This document shows, one piece after another, positions 24,748-32,889 of a DNA stretch of 33,385 nucleotides. Source of the stretch: Aphanothece sp. CMT-3BRIN-NPC111 (GTDB taxonomy: Bacteria > Cyanobacteriota > Cyanobacteriia > Cyanobacteriales > JAHHGU01). The position numbers were made by a program, and so were the translations under genes. The notes beneath the pieces are model-generated. The model did not search any database and was not told the origin of the DNA. It worked only from the letters and a program-made list of their open reading frames with translations. Numbering within the stretch: position 1 is the first letter of the stretch; each line of letters starts with the position of its first letter. The stretch is from assembly GCA_019359765.1 (NCBI GenBank), contig JAHHGU010000056.1, positions 1 to 33,385 on the forward strand. Reading direction: 5' to 3'.

Positions 24748-25173
24748 TTAACCCTGCTTCTGGTGACGCACTTCTATAACGGTGTGGACATTACCTCGCG
24801 GGGAAAAATCGCCTTTGATAGTCGCTTCTAATGGGTCGCAAGCAGCCACAAAGTCATCTAGGATTTGATTAATAGATTCTTCGTGAGAAATATAGCGATC
24901 GCGGTAGCTGTTGATATAAAGCTTCAACGCCTTTAACTCCACCACTCGCTCATCAGGGACGTATGTAACATGGATGGTGGCAAAATCTGGATAGCCAGAA
25001 AAAGGACACTTACAGGTGAATTCCGGCAAAGTGATATTTATATCGTAGCGACGTCCTATGCGCGGGTTTGGGAAAGTTATTAGCTGTCCCTCAGCAATAT
25101 TACGTTCGCCGTATTTCATTTCTGGCGTTTGGGCCTCAGACGATAACTGTGGCTGAGTTGGGGAATTAGTCAT
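24748..25173 (-). CDS. queF: NADPH-dependent 7-cyano-7-deazaguanine reductase (preQ1 synthase)
   Basis: Reduces preQ0 to preQ1 in queuosine biosynthesis. From ATG 25173 (MTNSPTQPQL..) the protein is 141 residues, the short unimodular type. The catalytic cysteine is the second in FTCKCPFSGYPDF (residue 56), with the following Asp as proton donor. VELKALKLYINSYRDRYISHEE is the NADPH-binding QueF motif region, and RGNVHTVIEV closes the fold. An in-frame extension to 25209 adds 12 residues that overlap an AT-rich simple repeat and is less likely. Confidence 0.95.
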   Translation of the reverse strand: MTNSPTQPQLSSEAQTPEMKYGERNIAEGQLITFPNPRIGRRYDINITLPEFTCKCPFSGYPDFATIHVTYVPDERVVELKALKLYINSYRDRYISHEESINQILDDFVAACDPLEATIKGDFSPRGNVHTVIEVRHQKQG

Positions 25174-25479
25174 AAAAATTTTAGATTTTAGATTGTCAAA
25201 CGCCAGCATTTAGGCTTTTTTAGCAAGCACAAGCTGCGGATGTGATAACTAAGCCAACTTAACTAAACTCCATACCCATGTAAGTTAGGCTGAGGTAAAT
25301 TGCACCCAACACTAGGAAGGATTTGATGGGTAACGCTGGCGCTCTACTCATCGTACAAATAATTAGGTGCCTTTACATACAAGTAGTTAACTTGTCTAAG
25401 GTGTCAAACAAGTTTACAGGTTTAACCTTTCACTTCCAACCTCAATAACTATTGAAGTTGGGAGTTTGAAGCTACAATT
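25174..25479. other. 306-nt spacer, one imperfect hairpin
   Basis: Contains the TTTTAGATTTTAGATTG simple repeat next to queF and, at 25433-25464, CTTCCAACCTCAAT / ATTGAAGTTGGGAG with 12 of 14 matching bases and a 4-nt loop. The hairpin lies 16 nt past the stop of the minus-strand gene at 25480 and may be its terminator, though no T-run follows on that strand. No gene is seen. Confidence 0.4.
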
Positions 25480-25860
25480 TTAGTTTGATTCCCAGTCCGG
25501 GCAATTTTTATCGTCCCAGCCATAGGGGTGCATAGCGCAAACTAACAAACTTCCCCCATATACTTGACCGTGGTAGTGAAGGCAACCAATACACGCGGCA
25601 TTTTTCTCTACAGTCGGTTCCTCTGTATAGGTGTAACCCATATACTGATCAGTCTCGCCGACAACATCTTCTAGCTCTGAATAAATATCAGCAATGGGTT
25701 CAAATAGCTCATGCAAATATTGGTCTATTTCTGTTCCCAACGTGCTTTGCATTTCCTCAGCAACAGCCTCGACTGCTTCAGCAACCCCAAGGAAGAATTC
25801 ATCAACCACTAAGGCGACTGTATCCAACATCTCAATAAAATCTTTAGGCCAGTCTTCCAT
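25480..25860 (-). CDS. Acidic helical protein with C-terminal Cys/His motif, unknown function
   Basis: About 126 residues from ATG 25860; an in-frame GTG at 25869 is also possible. The first 80 residues are strongly acidic and helical (VVDEFFLGVAEAVEAVAEEM, ADIYSELEDVVGETDQ). The C-terminus carries a compact motif: ACIGCLHYHGQVYGG, then LLVCAMHPYGW and NCPDWE. Four cysteines and two or three histidines could form a metal or iron-sulfur site. The same Cys/His tail recurs in other cyanobacterial proteins as I recall, with no assigned role. The gene stands alone. Confidence 0.72.
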   Translation of the reverse strand: MEDWPKDFIEMLDTVALVVDEFFLGVAEAVEAVAEEMQSTLGTEIDQYLHELFEPIADIYSELEDVVGETDQYMGYTYTEEPTVEKNAACIGCLHYHGQVYGGSLLVCAMHPYGWDDKNCPDWESN

Positions 25861-26003
25861 TTTTGGCACTCAGTTATACAACCATCCCTTTTGCAGGGCT
25901 ACTGAACTATTCTAAGAGAATCACTCAGCGAGCGTAGTCTTGACCAAGCGGTTTTGCATAGGCTGTGTAGCACGTATCGCGCTTCTACATTCTAGCTACT
26001 GCT

Positions 26004-26369
26004 TTAAGAATCGCGATGCAGCCGACGTAATTCTTCCTGTAAAGCTTCCACCTGCTGGCGCATCGCATCTACATCTTTAGCCTGGGTCGAATCTGGTTCA
26101 TCCTCAGAGATAATTTCAATACGGCGTGGCTCTTCTGGGGTTTTGGTAGGTTGCTCAACGCTTGGCTGCTGAGCCTGTTTCATCATATCATCGACAAACT
26201 TACGGGCTTCTTCTGTTGTCATCTCGCCCTTGGCTACCATTTCATCTGCCAATTTTTGAGCCTGGGTACGCAATTCAGTTAATTTTTCCCCAGCTTTTGT
26301 GCCCGCAGAGGCAGCTAAGCCAACACCCAGATAAAACGCTTTTTGGACGATATCGCCGAAACCAGCCAT
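26004..26369 (-). CDS. Phasin-like (PHA granule-associated type) protein
   Basis: A 121-residue protein. The N-terminal half resembles the phasin / PhaF-type family: GDIVQKAFYLGVGLAASAGTKAGEKL, then a helix with the EMTTEEARKFVDDMM pattern. The middle is a Pro/Glu-rich linker (SVEQPTKTPEEPRRIEI), and the end is a short coiled coil (AMRQQVEALQEELRRL). Such proteins coat polyhydroxyalkanoate granules in some bacteria. No pha genes are visible in the window, so granule binding is inferred only from family resemblance. Confidence 0.7.
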   Translation of the reverse strand: MAGFGDIVQKAFYLGVGLAASAGTKAGEKLTELRTQAQKLADEMVAKGEMTTEEARKFVDDMMKQAQQPSVEQPTKTPEEPRRIEIISEDEPDSTQAKDVDAMRQQVEALQEELRRLHRDS

Positions 26370-26773
26370 AGTAAATATGATTCTTTATATCTTTGCTGAA
26401 TCCAGGATAATCATGAAATTAGGAAATTGCCCACCCAGTCAAGATAAACCGCTGGCGTTGCTACTATTTCCCAGCGGTTGAAATCAATACGATGTCACGA
26501 GTTGATAAAAACTTAATAGCTCTTTTAAATAGAGTGACCCGGATACCACGCCTATCACAAGCATCCTGTATTGCTGCTGCGGTCAAGCTCTGACAAGGTT
26601 TAGGCGTTGCGATCGCATGGGTCCGGATCAATTAAAGCATAACATTATCCAGCGGGAATTGGCTAGGCTACAGGTGAAATTCTGCAAAATTTTTGTTTAG
26701 AGGAGAGTCCGGTTACAGTTGGATGACGAACTAAGAATCCCCCGAATGCCAGCAACGCGGAGTCGTGGGAGTG
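26370..26773. other. 404-nt spacer with a hairpin and one doubtful small frame
   Basis: AACCGCTGG (26447-26455) pairs perfectly with CCAGCGGTT (26471-26479). A minus-strand frame at 26464-26631 would give 55 residues from TTG (..TAAAIQDACDRRGIRVTLFKR..). It is protein-like in composition but has no Shine-Dalgarno and no recognised family; it could be a gene remnant. I do not call it a gene. Confidence 0.4.
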
Positions 26774-27040
26774 TCAATCCGCTACTATGCACCACTCGTA
26801 GAGCTTATAGTTGACACAGCCGTTTTTCACCAGCGGATCATCGGCTACGATTGCTTGCGCCTCCTCCATTGAAGCCGCCACAAACAGCATCATCCCACCT
26901 CGCCGCTGTTTCCAGTAGCCGGTGCGGGCTTGGTGTCCCTTGGCAATCAAATCTTGGACGTATGCTTTGTGTGCTGGTACGTGTTGGTCAAAGACGGGTT
27001 TTTCAACGATGCCTTCTTCTATTTTGACAAACCAGGGCAT
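26774..27040 (-). CDS. YciI family protein
   Basis: An 88-residue ferredoxin-like-fold protein. MPWFVKIEEGIVEK, then AHKAYVQDLIAKGHQARTGYW, GGMMLFVAASMEEAQAIVADDPLVKNGCV and NYKLYEWCI follow the YciI pattern, including the conserved His of the first helix and the DP..K.G segment. Family members are small dimeric proteins of unclear activity. Divergent from the 2H phosphoesterase gene, with only 45 nt between starts, so their promoters must overlap. Confidence 0.88.
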   Translation of the reverse strand: MPWFVKIEEGIVEKPVFDQHVPAHKAYVQDLIAKGHQARTGYWKQRRGGMMLFVAASMEEAQAIVADDPLVKNGCVNYKLYEWCIVAD

Positions 27041-27085
27041 TGCCTTTTTTCCTGATACATTGAATACAAAAGGCTATCCTACTGC

Positions 27086-27712
27086 TTGTCAAACCCCTTG
27101 GATAAAACAAAACGCCGCTTCTTTATAGCTTTGTTGCCACCCCAAGAGATTCAAGACTACGTTAATGGCATTAAGCAGCACTTCGCTGACTACTATGGAA
27201 GTCGGGCTGCTCAGAAATCTCCTCCACATATTACCCTACAACCGCCGTTTGAATGGGAAATAGAGGCAGTGCCGGTTCTAGAACAATGCCTGAGTAAGTT
27301 TGCTGGCGCACGCTCCCCGTGCGCGGAGCGCGATCGCCCTCCGGTGCCGATAACACTATCTGGGTATGGTGCCTTTGCACCCCGTGTCATCTATATAAAC
27401 GTCTTGAAGACACCGGAACTGCTAATTTTACAAAAAGATTTAATGGCTGAGGTTGAAGCGTCGCTGGGGATTGTAGAACCCGTTTCTAAGCGACGCCCGT
27501 TTGCCCCTCACATGACGGTTGCCTTTAGAGACTTGACAAAGCAGAACTTTCGCGCTGCATGGCCAGAGTTTCAACAGCGCGAGTTGCACTTTGATTTCAC
27601 CGCTACCCTGGTGACACTGCTAATTCACGACGGTAAGCGCTGGAATGTTCACTCCGAGTTTCCCCTGGCAACTGTTCCTCCTTTGTCATTCAATGAGAGG
27701 ATTTTGGATTAA
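27086..27712 (+). CDS. 2H phosphoesterase (2'-5' RNA ligase-like)
   Basis: A 208-residue two-His phosphoesterase of the LigT/ThpR group. The paired HxT motifs are visible in KSPPHITLQPPF (first half) and RPFAPHMTVAF (second half). RRFFIALLPPQEIQDYV is the usual first strand. Members hydrolyse cyclic phosphodiesters or ligate 2'-5' RNA ends; substrate here is unknown. The likely start is TTG 27086; a later in-frame TTG at 27098 is also possible. An insert of about 12 residues (ARSPCAERDRPPV) derives from a hairpin-bearing repeat (DNA 27306-27335) and lies between the two HxT motifs. Confidence 0.85.
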   Translation: MSNPLDKTKRRFFIALLPPQEIQDYVNGIKQHFADYYGSRAAQKSPPHITLQPPFEWEIEAVPVLEQCLSKFAGARSPCAERDRPPVPITLSGYGAFAPRVIYINVLKTPELLILQKDLMAEVEASLGIVEPVSKRRPFAPHMTVAFRDLTKQNFRAAWPEFQQRELHFDFTATLVTLLIHDGKRWNVHSEFPLATVPPLSFNERILD

Positions 27713-27826
27713 CCTCATAACTAAAGTTAGGGGCTTGGACATTGATGCGGGAGCATTTATTTGTTTTCCATAAATAAATTTAGGGACTTGAAACCGGGAG
27801 TTATGAATTACGAATTATTTTGGTCA
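27713..27826. repeat. Dispersed ~110-bp repeat, copy B (inverted relative to copy A)
   Basis: Its reverse complement reads TGACCAAAATAATTCGTAATT, CCCGGTTTCAAG, ATGCTCCCGCATCAATG and CAAGCCCCTAAC, the same order as 18117-18223. Differences include a short ATTCATAAC insertion and scattered substitutions. It starts immediately after the 2H phosphoesterase stop and lies upstream of the MgtC gene. Confidence 0.75.
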
Positions 27827-27895
27827 CTCTCATCAGACTAAGTTCTAAAAATATCTCGCACCAACAAAAGCATAGCAATCTAATTTTCTATACAG

Positions 27896-28381
27896 GTGAA
27901 CGAAATCTTTATTAGCCCTAACGAATCTCTCAGTTTAATTTTCCGACTTGTCATAGCCGTGCTTGTAGGCGCAATGATTGGATGGAATCGCCAGCTTAGC
28001 GGCAAGCCAGCTGGATTAAGAACTCATATGCTAGTCAGCTTAGGTGCAGCATTGATTGTACTGATTCCCTTACAAACTTCTGGTTCTCACTCTCCTGATG
28101 CAGTCAGCCGAGCCATTCAAGGGGTTGCTACAGGGGTAGGTTTCTTGGGGGCTGGGGAGATATTGCATGAATCTGTTCAGGGAACTAATAAGCCACAAAT
28201 TAAAGGGTTGACTTCTGCAGCTGCTCTCTGGACAACAGCAGCTTTAGGGATGGTAACTGGTTGTGGTTTATGGCTAACGAGTCTTACTGGTACTTTGCTG
28301 GTATTACTGATTCTGACTGTGGTTAAGAGACTAGAACGCTTAGGTTTAGTTGATAGGGAGAATAATTCCCATCCCAAATAA
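27896..28381 (+). CDS. MgtC/SapB family membrane protein
   Basis: A 161-residue protein with four or five membrane segments. LVIAVLVGAMIGWNRQLSGKPAGLRTHMLVSLGAAL is the MgtC N-terminal signature (GxxIGxER..KPAGLRTH..V..GA). GVATGVGFLGAGEIL and the IKGLTSAAALWTTAALGMV segment follow (usually GxxxGLTTAAxxW..A..G). It lacks the extra C-terminal cytosolic domain of virulence MgtC. Family members affect magnesium homeostasis, membrane potential or ATPase activity; the exact role here is open. GTG at 27896 is the probable start. Confidence 0.92.
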   Translation: MNEIFISPNESLSLIFRLVIAVLVGAMIGWNRQLSGKPAGLRTHMLVSLGAALIVLIPLQTSGSHSPDAVSRAIQGVATGVGFLGAGEILHESVQGTNKPQIKGLTSAAALWTTAALGMVTGCGLWLTSLTGTLLVLLILTVVKRLERLGLVDRENNSHPK

Positions 28382-28397
28382 AAGCTTATAGCAACAT

Positions 28398-28434
28398 AAA
28401 AAAAGTAGGGCTTACTATCTGAGCCACCCTACTT
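28398..28434 (-). terminator. Intrinsic terminator of the Rubisco activase gene
   Basis: On the minus strand AAGTAGGG (28434-28427) pairs with CCCTACTT (28410-28403), 16-nt loop with an inner GGCT/AGCC option, followed directly by a run of five more T residues (28402-28398). It lies 35 nt after the activase stop. The reverse orientation lacks a T-run, so it serves the minus strand. Confidence 0.82.
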
Positions 28435-28468
28435 GCAACTTATACACGCCACGATCTCTTTTGAGAAA

Positions 28469-29765
28469 TTAGCTCTTGGGTCGTTGGACAATTTTTTCGA
28501 CAACGCGCCGCTTAACTTTGGGGTCGATGCCAATTAAGCGCACATACTCTCCGCTATGCTCAGCCAAGCAACTTTCTATAGCTGCAACAGCTTCCGACTT
28601 CTGATTAGTCGGAATCGAAGCACAGCTTTTCCAACCATTAGTGCGGAAGCGACGCTCATCGGCGTACTCTAGAGCAATGCGGTAGCCGCCACTGAGAATA
28701 TCTTGTACCTGCTGCAACACCTCTGGACTTAATTGAGTATTCTTTACCTGACCGTTGCCGCTACCAGAAGCTTTGCCTTGGTTAGAGAAATTAGATTCGG
28801 GTGCCTCGTTCGCCAGCTCGTTACGGACAACTGACTTTCTATTTTCCTGGGGTATATATGTTGTATTAGGAGCATCCCCATTTACTTGAGAAGGGGAGCG
28901 GCGACCTGTATTGTACTCTTCTACTAACCGCGAATTTTGTACTCGCTGCTGTTCTTGAACCATGATGTTTCCATACTCAATTAAGCGAGACAGCCGGAAA
29001 TCAGGCTTTTTAAATTCTGGCGGTTTATCAGCACTATTCACGACACGAGAGGATACTCGTTCAAATCCAACCTGGTGGATGAATTGGCGGATTTGTTCAT
29101 CATAGAGCCGCGATCGCAATGCGCCAAAGAAATCAACCGCTTGATTTATGAATGTATCTACAAGCTGTTCGAGATCGCCACGAGAAAGTCCATCCTGCTC
29201 AAAAATACCGCCGACGATGCCTATTTTGTCTTCTCGGTCGGGTTCCCAGTAGAACTTATCCATCCGACCATCCCGAATTAAGGGAGCATACAGCGTGGAC
29301 AAGTCATTGCCGGTGACGATAATTGGCACGCGGTGTAGAGGTGTTGAGTCGTAGCTACCAGGGAGTTGCACATCTGTTGGCTTATCGGCAATATTCATGA
29401 GGGTGCCATTCACCAACTGTGTATTCACAGTGTATTGAGTGCCTTGATCGAACCGCCCTGCTCCAGCATCCAAGTCGTTGATCATCAGGGCGCACTCGGT
29501 TCAATTCCGCAGCTTCCCGATAGCGCAGGCGAACCAAGCGACCTGGATCTCCAGCATCTGGGCTTTCCAGTTCTCCTGCCGACATATGGATGACCTCGAC
29601 GCCCATCCGCTCGAAAACTAACTCACATTGAAAAGATTTTCCCTCTCCTTTACGCCCATGAATGCCGAGAATTAGGGGTACCCTGACCCCAGGAAGATCT
29701 AAAAAATTTTTGGTGAGGTGAACGGCGACTTTGTCCAGAAAGCGGGGAGAAATATAATAGCTCAT
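28469..29765 (-). pseudogene. rca: Rubisco activase with SSUL tail, frameshifted
   Basis: An AAA+ ATPase that removes inhibitory sugar phosphates from Rubisco; in beta-cyanobacteria the small-subunit-like (SSUL) tail recruits it to carboxysomes. Frame 1 (29765 to about 29490) encodes MSYYISPRFLDKVAVHLTKN and Walker A GIHGRKGEGKSFQ, up to AAELNRVR (residue 92). It then reads 35 foreign residues to a stop at 29382. Frame 2 resumes at CALMINDLDAGAGRF (Walker B) and continues through VTGND, RDGRMDKFYW and a polar linker to the SSUL domain (about the last 87 residues, ..GYRIALEYADERRFRTNGWKSC..). Adding 14 nt restores one frame of about 436 residues. The bases GTGCGC at 29490-29495 mark the junction. 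The ATG at 29485 could still start a C-terminal fragment without Walker A. Confidence 0.88.
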
Positions 29766-30224
29766 CAGTGTGTTAGTAGCGATTGCTCAGATTACCCTGT
29801 TGTTAAGATCTTATGACAAAGCCAGCCTCAGATATTAATTTAGCTGAGCGTTAGGTTGGCGCTTCGTGCATTAGCCTACCCTTCCGGTAAGAGCAACTCG
29901 CTCTCTTATCCTACGTGCGTCCTATCGTTAGCGCCAGCTAGTTGTTCACTGACCAATAGTAGATAATAGCTTTCATCTTACTCGAAACGAAAATGAATCC
30001 TTTGAGGCAAGCCCTTTAACAGGTAAAAACATCCTGGCATTTATCTAAAATCAAAAGAAGTCGTTAAAATTATAAATAATAGCTATATTGTCGAATATCT
30101 TTAGGCATATAATTTTTACTTTAAAGCCTTTCCCGTTCAAGTATATTGCTGCACTGAACTGTTCGGTCTGATATCGCAGAAACTCAAGTGCGTAATTAGG
30201 AGCATTCACGGAAGTGAGACTACC
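29766..30224. other. 459-nt divergent spacer, no gene seen
   Basis: Lies between rca (minus) and the gene at 30225 (plus). The first part, about 29845-29945, holds a TGGCGCT / AGCGCCA pair spanning roughly 90 nt and a GAGC..GCTC hairpin, probably a degenerate repeat. The part from about 30040 to 30120 is AT-rich and likely carries promoter sequence. A minus-strand frame of 76 codons (30051-30281) overlaps the next gene's start and is not protein-like. Confidence 0.4.
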
Positions 30225-31496
30225 TTGACCGACCGTTACTTTCAACCAGCTACCCCTCCAGAGCAGCAAGTGTACGATCATCTGCTCTCATGCGTCCAAG
30301 TGGAGCCACCCAGTCAAGTGATTGAACGCTTTCGCCGCCTGTTCATTGAGGGTACCGGATACTATGACCAGGAAATCTGGTTAGCTCTAGAAAAGATAAT
30401 CCTCTCCAGACAGGTGGAGCAGGAATTCCCGTTTTTCTTCAATCGGTGCTGCCACATTCTCATCAACCACTGGCAGATGCAACGCCAACAGCAAGGAGCA
30501 ATCTCGCAGTTGGTGGCACTGTTGGAGAATCAGCGCACGCCGGGACTCGTCTATTCACGAGTAGCAAGGCGCTTGCGGCAGCTTTTGAAGCTTTTTACGG
30601 AGACAGAGCAATACCTGACGCTGCGGCGTAGGGTTCAAGTCATAAGTCAAGGGGCTGATACCAGCAGCCATCAATCCAAGCCGTTAGGAACCTTAATTCG
30701 CCGCTATCCCTATTTGTACGAACATTGTCTCCTGAGTGAAGGCAGTAGTGATTATGACAAGCATGCCGTCTGGCTTATGAAAGTGGAGAGGCAGCGTCAG
30801 TTTGAGTTCAATTTATCTCAATATGTAAATTATCAGGTGCAGCAAGCCTTGTTGCGCCATCAGGCATCTGTACCGCCATCGGTAAGGCGAATACAGCCGG
30901 TGCAGAATCCAACGCTTTTGGGCGATCGCGAACTGGGTTTTGCCCTTAAACAATTTGTGGGGAAAGTAGAAGGTTCCTATACTTACCGAGATTTAGCCCA
31001 CCGTTTTGTGACCCACATTGACCTAACGCCTTCATATAAAGTTTTTAAAGAAGACTTCTACGAATACCTGACCTATTCAATTAACCCAGCCTACGGAAAA
31101 GGCCAGTTTAACGAGCGACTGTATACCCATCTAAAAAATATTTTCCCGTCTAGCGATTCTCAGAAGCCCGATGAACTATTGATCATCCGAACCTGTAGTC
31201 AGACGCTGAGTTACTTAGTAGTGGAAAGTCCACAGCGACCCAACCACTTTGTGTTTGTTGACCTGATTACCAACCTGGGGCCAACTTCCACCACTGGTCT
31301 GCTACTAAAAATCCTCCTGATCTGCTACAAAGTCAAGCCTTTCTTAGAAAAGAGATTTTCCATACTGTTTAATCACTACGAGTCAGTTACCGGAGACGGT
31401 GTCCCGTGGTTAGTTGCATCGCTAGAAAATGTGAATCTGGCTTTCGGCATTCACTTTGGGAATGCAGATGTCTCTGACCTACAGCAACTTATGTAG
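30225..31496 (+). CDS. Conserved cyanobacterial protein of unknown function
   Basis: A 423-residue, probably soluble protein. The first 150 residues are helical and repeat-like (QVIERFRRLFIEG, EIWLALEKIILSRQVEQEFPFFFNRC, ISQLVALLENQ, SRVARRLRQLLKLFTETEQYL). A central region has RRYPYLYEHCLLSE. The C-terminal third is more compact (NLGPTSTTGLLLKILLICYKVKPFLEKRFSILFNHYES..). There is no membrane segment, Cys cluster or known catalytic motif. I recall similar proteins across cyanobacteria but no assigned function. The start is TTG 30225 (TDRYFQPATPPEQQ); no ATG fits, and GGAAG lies about 15 nt upstream. The gene is monocistronic. Confidence 0.75.
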   Translation: MTDRYFQPATPPEQQVYDHLLSCVQVEPPSQVIERFRRLFIEGTGYYDQEIWLALEKIILSRQVEQEFPFFFNRCCHILINHWQMQRQQQGAISQLVALLENQRTPGLVYSRVARRLRQLLKLFTETEQYLTLRRRVQVISQGADTSSHQSKPLGTLIRRYPYLYEHCLLSEGSSDYDKHAVWLMKVERQRQFEFNLSQYVNYQVQQALLRHQASVPPSVRRIQPVQNPTLLGDRELGFALKQFVGKVEGSYTYRDLAHRFVTHIDLTPSYKVFKEDFYEYLTYSINPAYGKGQFNERLYTHLKNIFPSSDSQKPDELLIIRTCSQTLSYLVVESPQRPNHFVFVDLITNLGPTSTTGLLLKILLICYKVKPFLEKRFSILFNHYESVTGDGVPWLVASLENVNLAFGIHFGNADVSDLQQLM

Positions 31497-31592
31497 GCGT
31501 CTTTAAGAGTCGCGAGTGTCTCCCTTGCCCCCCTGCCCCCAGGGCTGATTCATTCTCATGGTAGAAAATTTATCACTCTTTGAAAATCAGAC

Positions 31593-31643
31593 TTGGGGGG
31601 TCTCCCCCCAAACCCCCTGTTGGGGGACGGCCGCGTCCCCCAA
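31593..31643. repeat. Tandem GC-rich hairpin repeat
   Basis: TTGGGGGG (31593-31600) pairs with CCCCCCAA (31604-31611) across TCT; TTGGGGGAC (31620-31628) pairs with GTCCCCCAA (31635-31643). Back-to-back G/C stems of this kind are a familiar interspersed element in cyanobacterial spacers. The surrounding gap (31497-31926) is otherwise free of recognisable genes, and a minus-strand frame across it is repeat-derived. Confidence 0.6.
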
Positions 31644-31926
31644 GCAGAGTCCGGAAGGTTTGATCAGTTTGATGATTATTTTTCTTTCTAGACAATGAAG
31701 TAGCCCTGCCCCTACCCCCGTGTCTCTTTGCTCTCACAATAATTTCCAATTCCCACCGTGCTAAGCCTGCGACTATAAGTAACGACAAATTATAGTTTTA
31801 TCGGAAAAACAGGGAGCATTGAACACCCAAACGCATCCTGTAATTGATCATCGCTCACAAAGGGATGAGGCTTTCTGGCGGATTATTAGTAGAATTAAGC
31901 TGATAAATAACCTAAATCAACTACAG

Positions 31927-32889
31927 ATGCGAATACTGGCCCTTGTCCCTGGCGGGATTGGCGACCAAATTCTATTTTTCCCGACCCTCGATGACCTAAA
32001 GCGGAATTACCCAGAGGCTGACATTGATGTCATTGTGGAACCTAGAGCCAAGGGTGCTTACCGGGTTTGCAAGTCTGTGCATGAAGTCATCGCATTTGAT
32101 TTTAGAGACCGTAACGGGCTAGCAGATTGGGGCAACTTACTGGGTGTGATTCGCGATCGCGAATATGCCATTGCCTTGTCTCTGGGGCGCAGCTGGGGCG
32201 TAGGACTACTACTCTGGCTAACTGGGGTTCCTGCCCGCATCGGTTACGGCGGCAGCTTAGGTTCCCGGTTTCTCTCTAACCCAGTGCCGCTAAAAACTGA
32301 GCAGTATGCTGCTGATATGTACCATGACCTACTCAAAGGTTTAGAGATTAACTCGCCTTGTCCGCCTCTGGCAGTGAATGTCCCTAAACAAGATATTCAG
32401 TGGGCAGAAAGCGAACAGAAAAAACTGGGCATCCAAGAAACCGGCTACATTCTGATTCATGGAGGCTCTAGCCGGATGGCTCAGTCTAAAGGTATTGACA
32501 AAATCTACCCCGTCAAGAAATGGCAGCAAATCGTTGAAAATATTCAGCAGCGACAGCCAAATCTGCCGGTTGTGGTTGTCAAAGGGCCAGAAGACGAGGC
32601 GTTGGTCAGCGCCCTGATGCAGTCAAGTCCTGACGTTAAGGTAACATCACCGCCGGATATCGGGAAGTTAGCGGCGATGATTGCAGGTGCGAATTTGATG
32701 CTATGTACCGATAGTGCGCCGATGCATCTAACTGTCGCGGTTGGAACTTATACAATTGCCCTGTTTGGACCTACAGATGCGAAAAAATTGTTGCCGATAA
32801 GCGATCGCTGCATTGCCCTTCAATCTCCAACTGGAAAGATCGCAGATATCCCACCCGCAGAAGTTCTGGAGCAAATTTGGCGTGGCTAG
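31927..32889 (+). CDS. Glycosyltransferase family 9 (heptosyltransferase-like)
   Basis: A 320-residue GT-B enzyme of the ADP-heptose:LPS heptosyltransferase family. MRILALVPGGIGDQILFFPTL carries the GGIGD loop typical of the N-domain. TGYILIHGGSSR, WQQIVENIQQRQPNLPVVVVKGP and the donor-site block NLMLCTDSAPMHLTVAVGTYTIALFGPT (D-S-A-P-M-H..A) fit the C-domain. I take ATG 31927 because family N-termini begin at MRIL; an upstream in-frame TTG at 31819 adds 36 unlike residues, with GGGAG too close to it. The stop overlaps the start of the GmhB-like gene by 8 nt. It probably acts in outer-membrane polysaccharide assembly. Confidence 0.86.
   Translation: MRILALVPGGIGDQILFFPTLDDLKRNYPEADIDVIVEPRAKGAYRVCKSVHEVIAFDFRDRNGLADWGNLLGVIRDREYAIALSLGRSWGVGLLLWLTGVPARIGYGGSLGSRFLSNPVPLKTEQYAADMYHDLLKGLEINSPCPPLAVNVPKQDIQWAESEQKKLGIQETGYILIHGGSSRMAQSKGIDKIYPVKKWQQIVENIQQRQPNLPVVVVKGPEDEALVSALMQSSPDVKVTSPPDIGKLAAMIAGANLMLCTDSAPMHLTVAVGTYTIALFGPTDAKKLLPISDRCIALQSPTGKIADIPPAEVLEQIWRG

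Noticed and set aside
28469..29765. Two separate functional genes (a small ATPase-like and a SSUL protein)
   Set aside because: The two frames are contiguous halves of one Rca with no missing domain except the few residues at the junction, so a frameshift explains them better.
30051..30281. Minus-strand frame of 76 codons
   Set aside because: Sits in AT-rich spacer, overlaps the next gene's start and shows no conserved-looking pattern.
31573..31788. Minus-strand frame of 71 codons
   Set aside because: Composed largely of the G/C hairpin repeat (GGRGRPPTGGLGGDPP) and not a gene.
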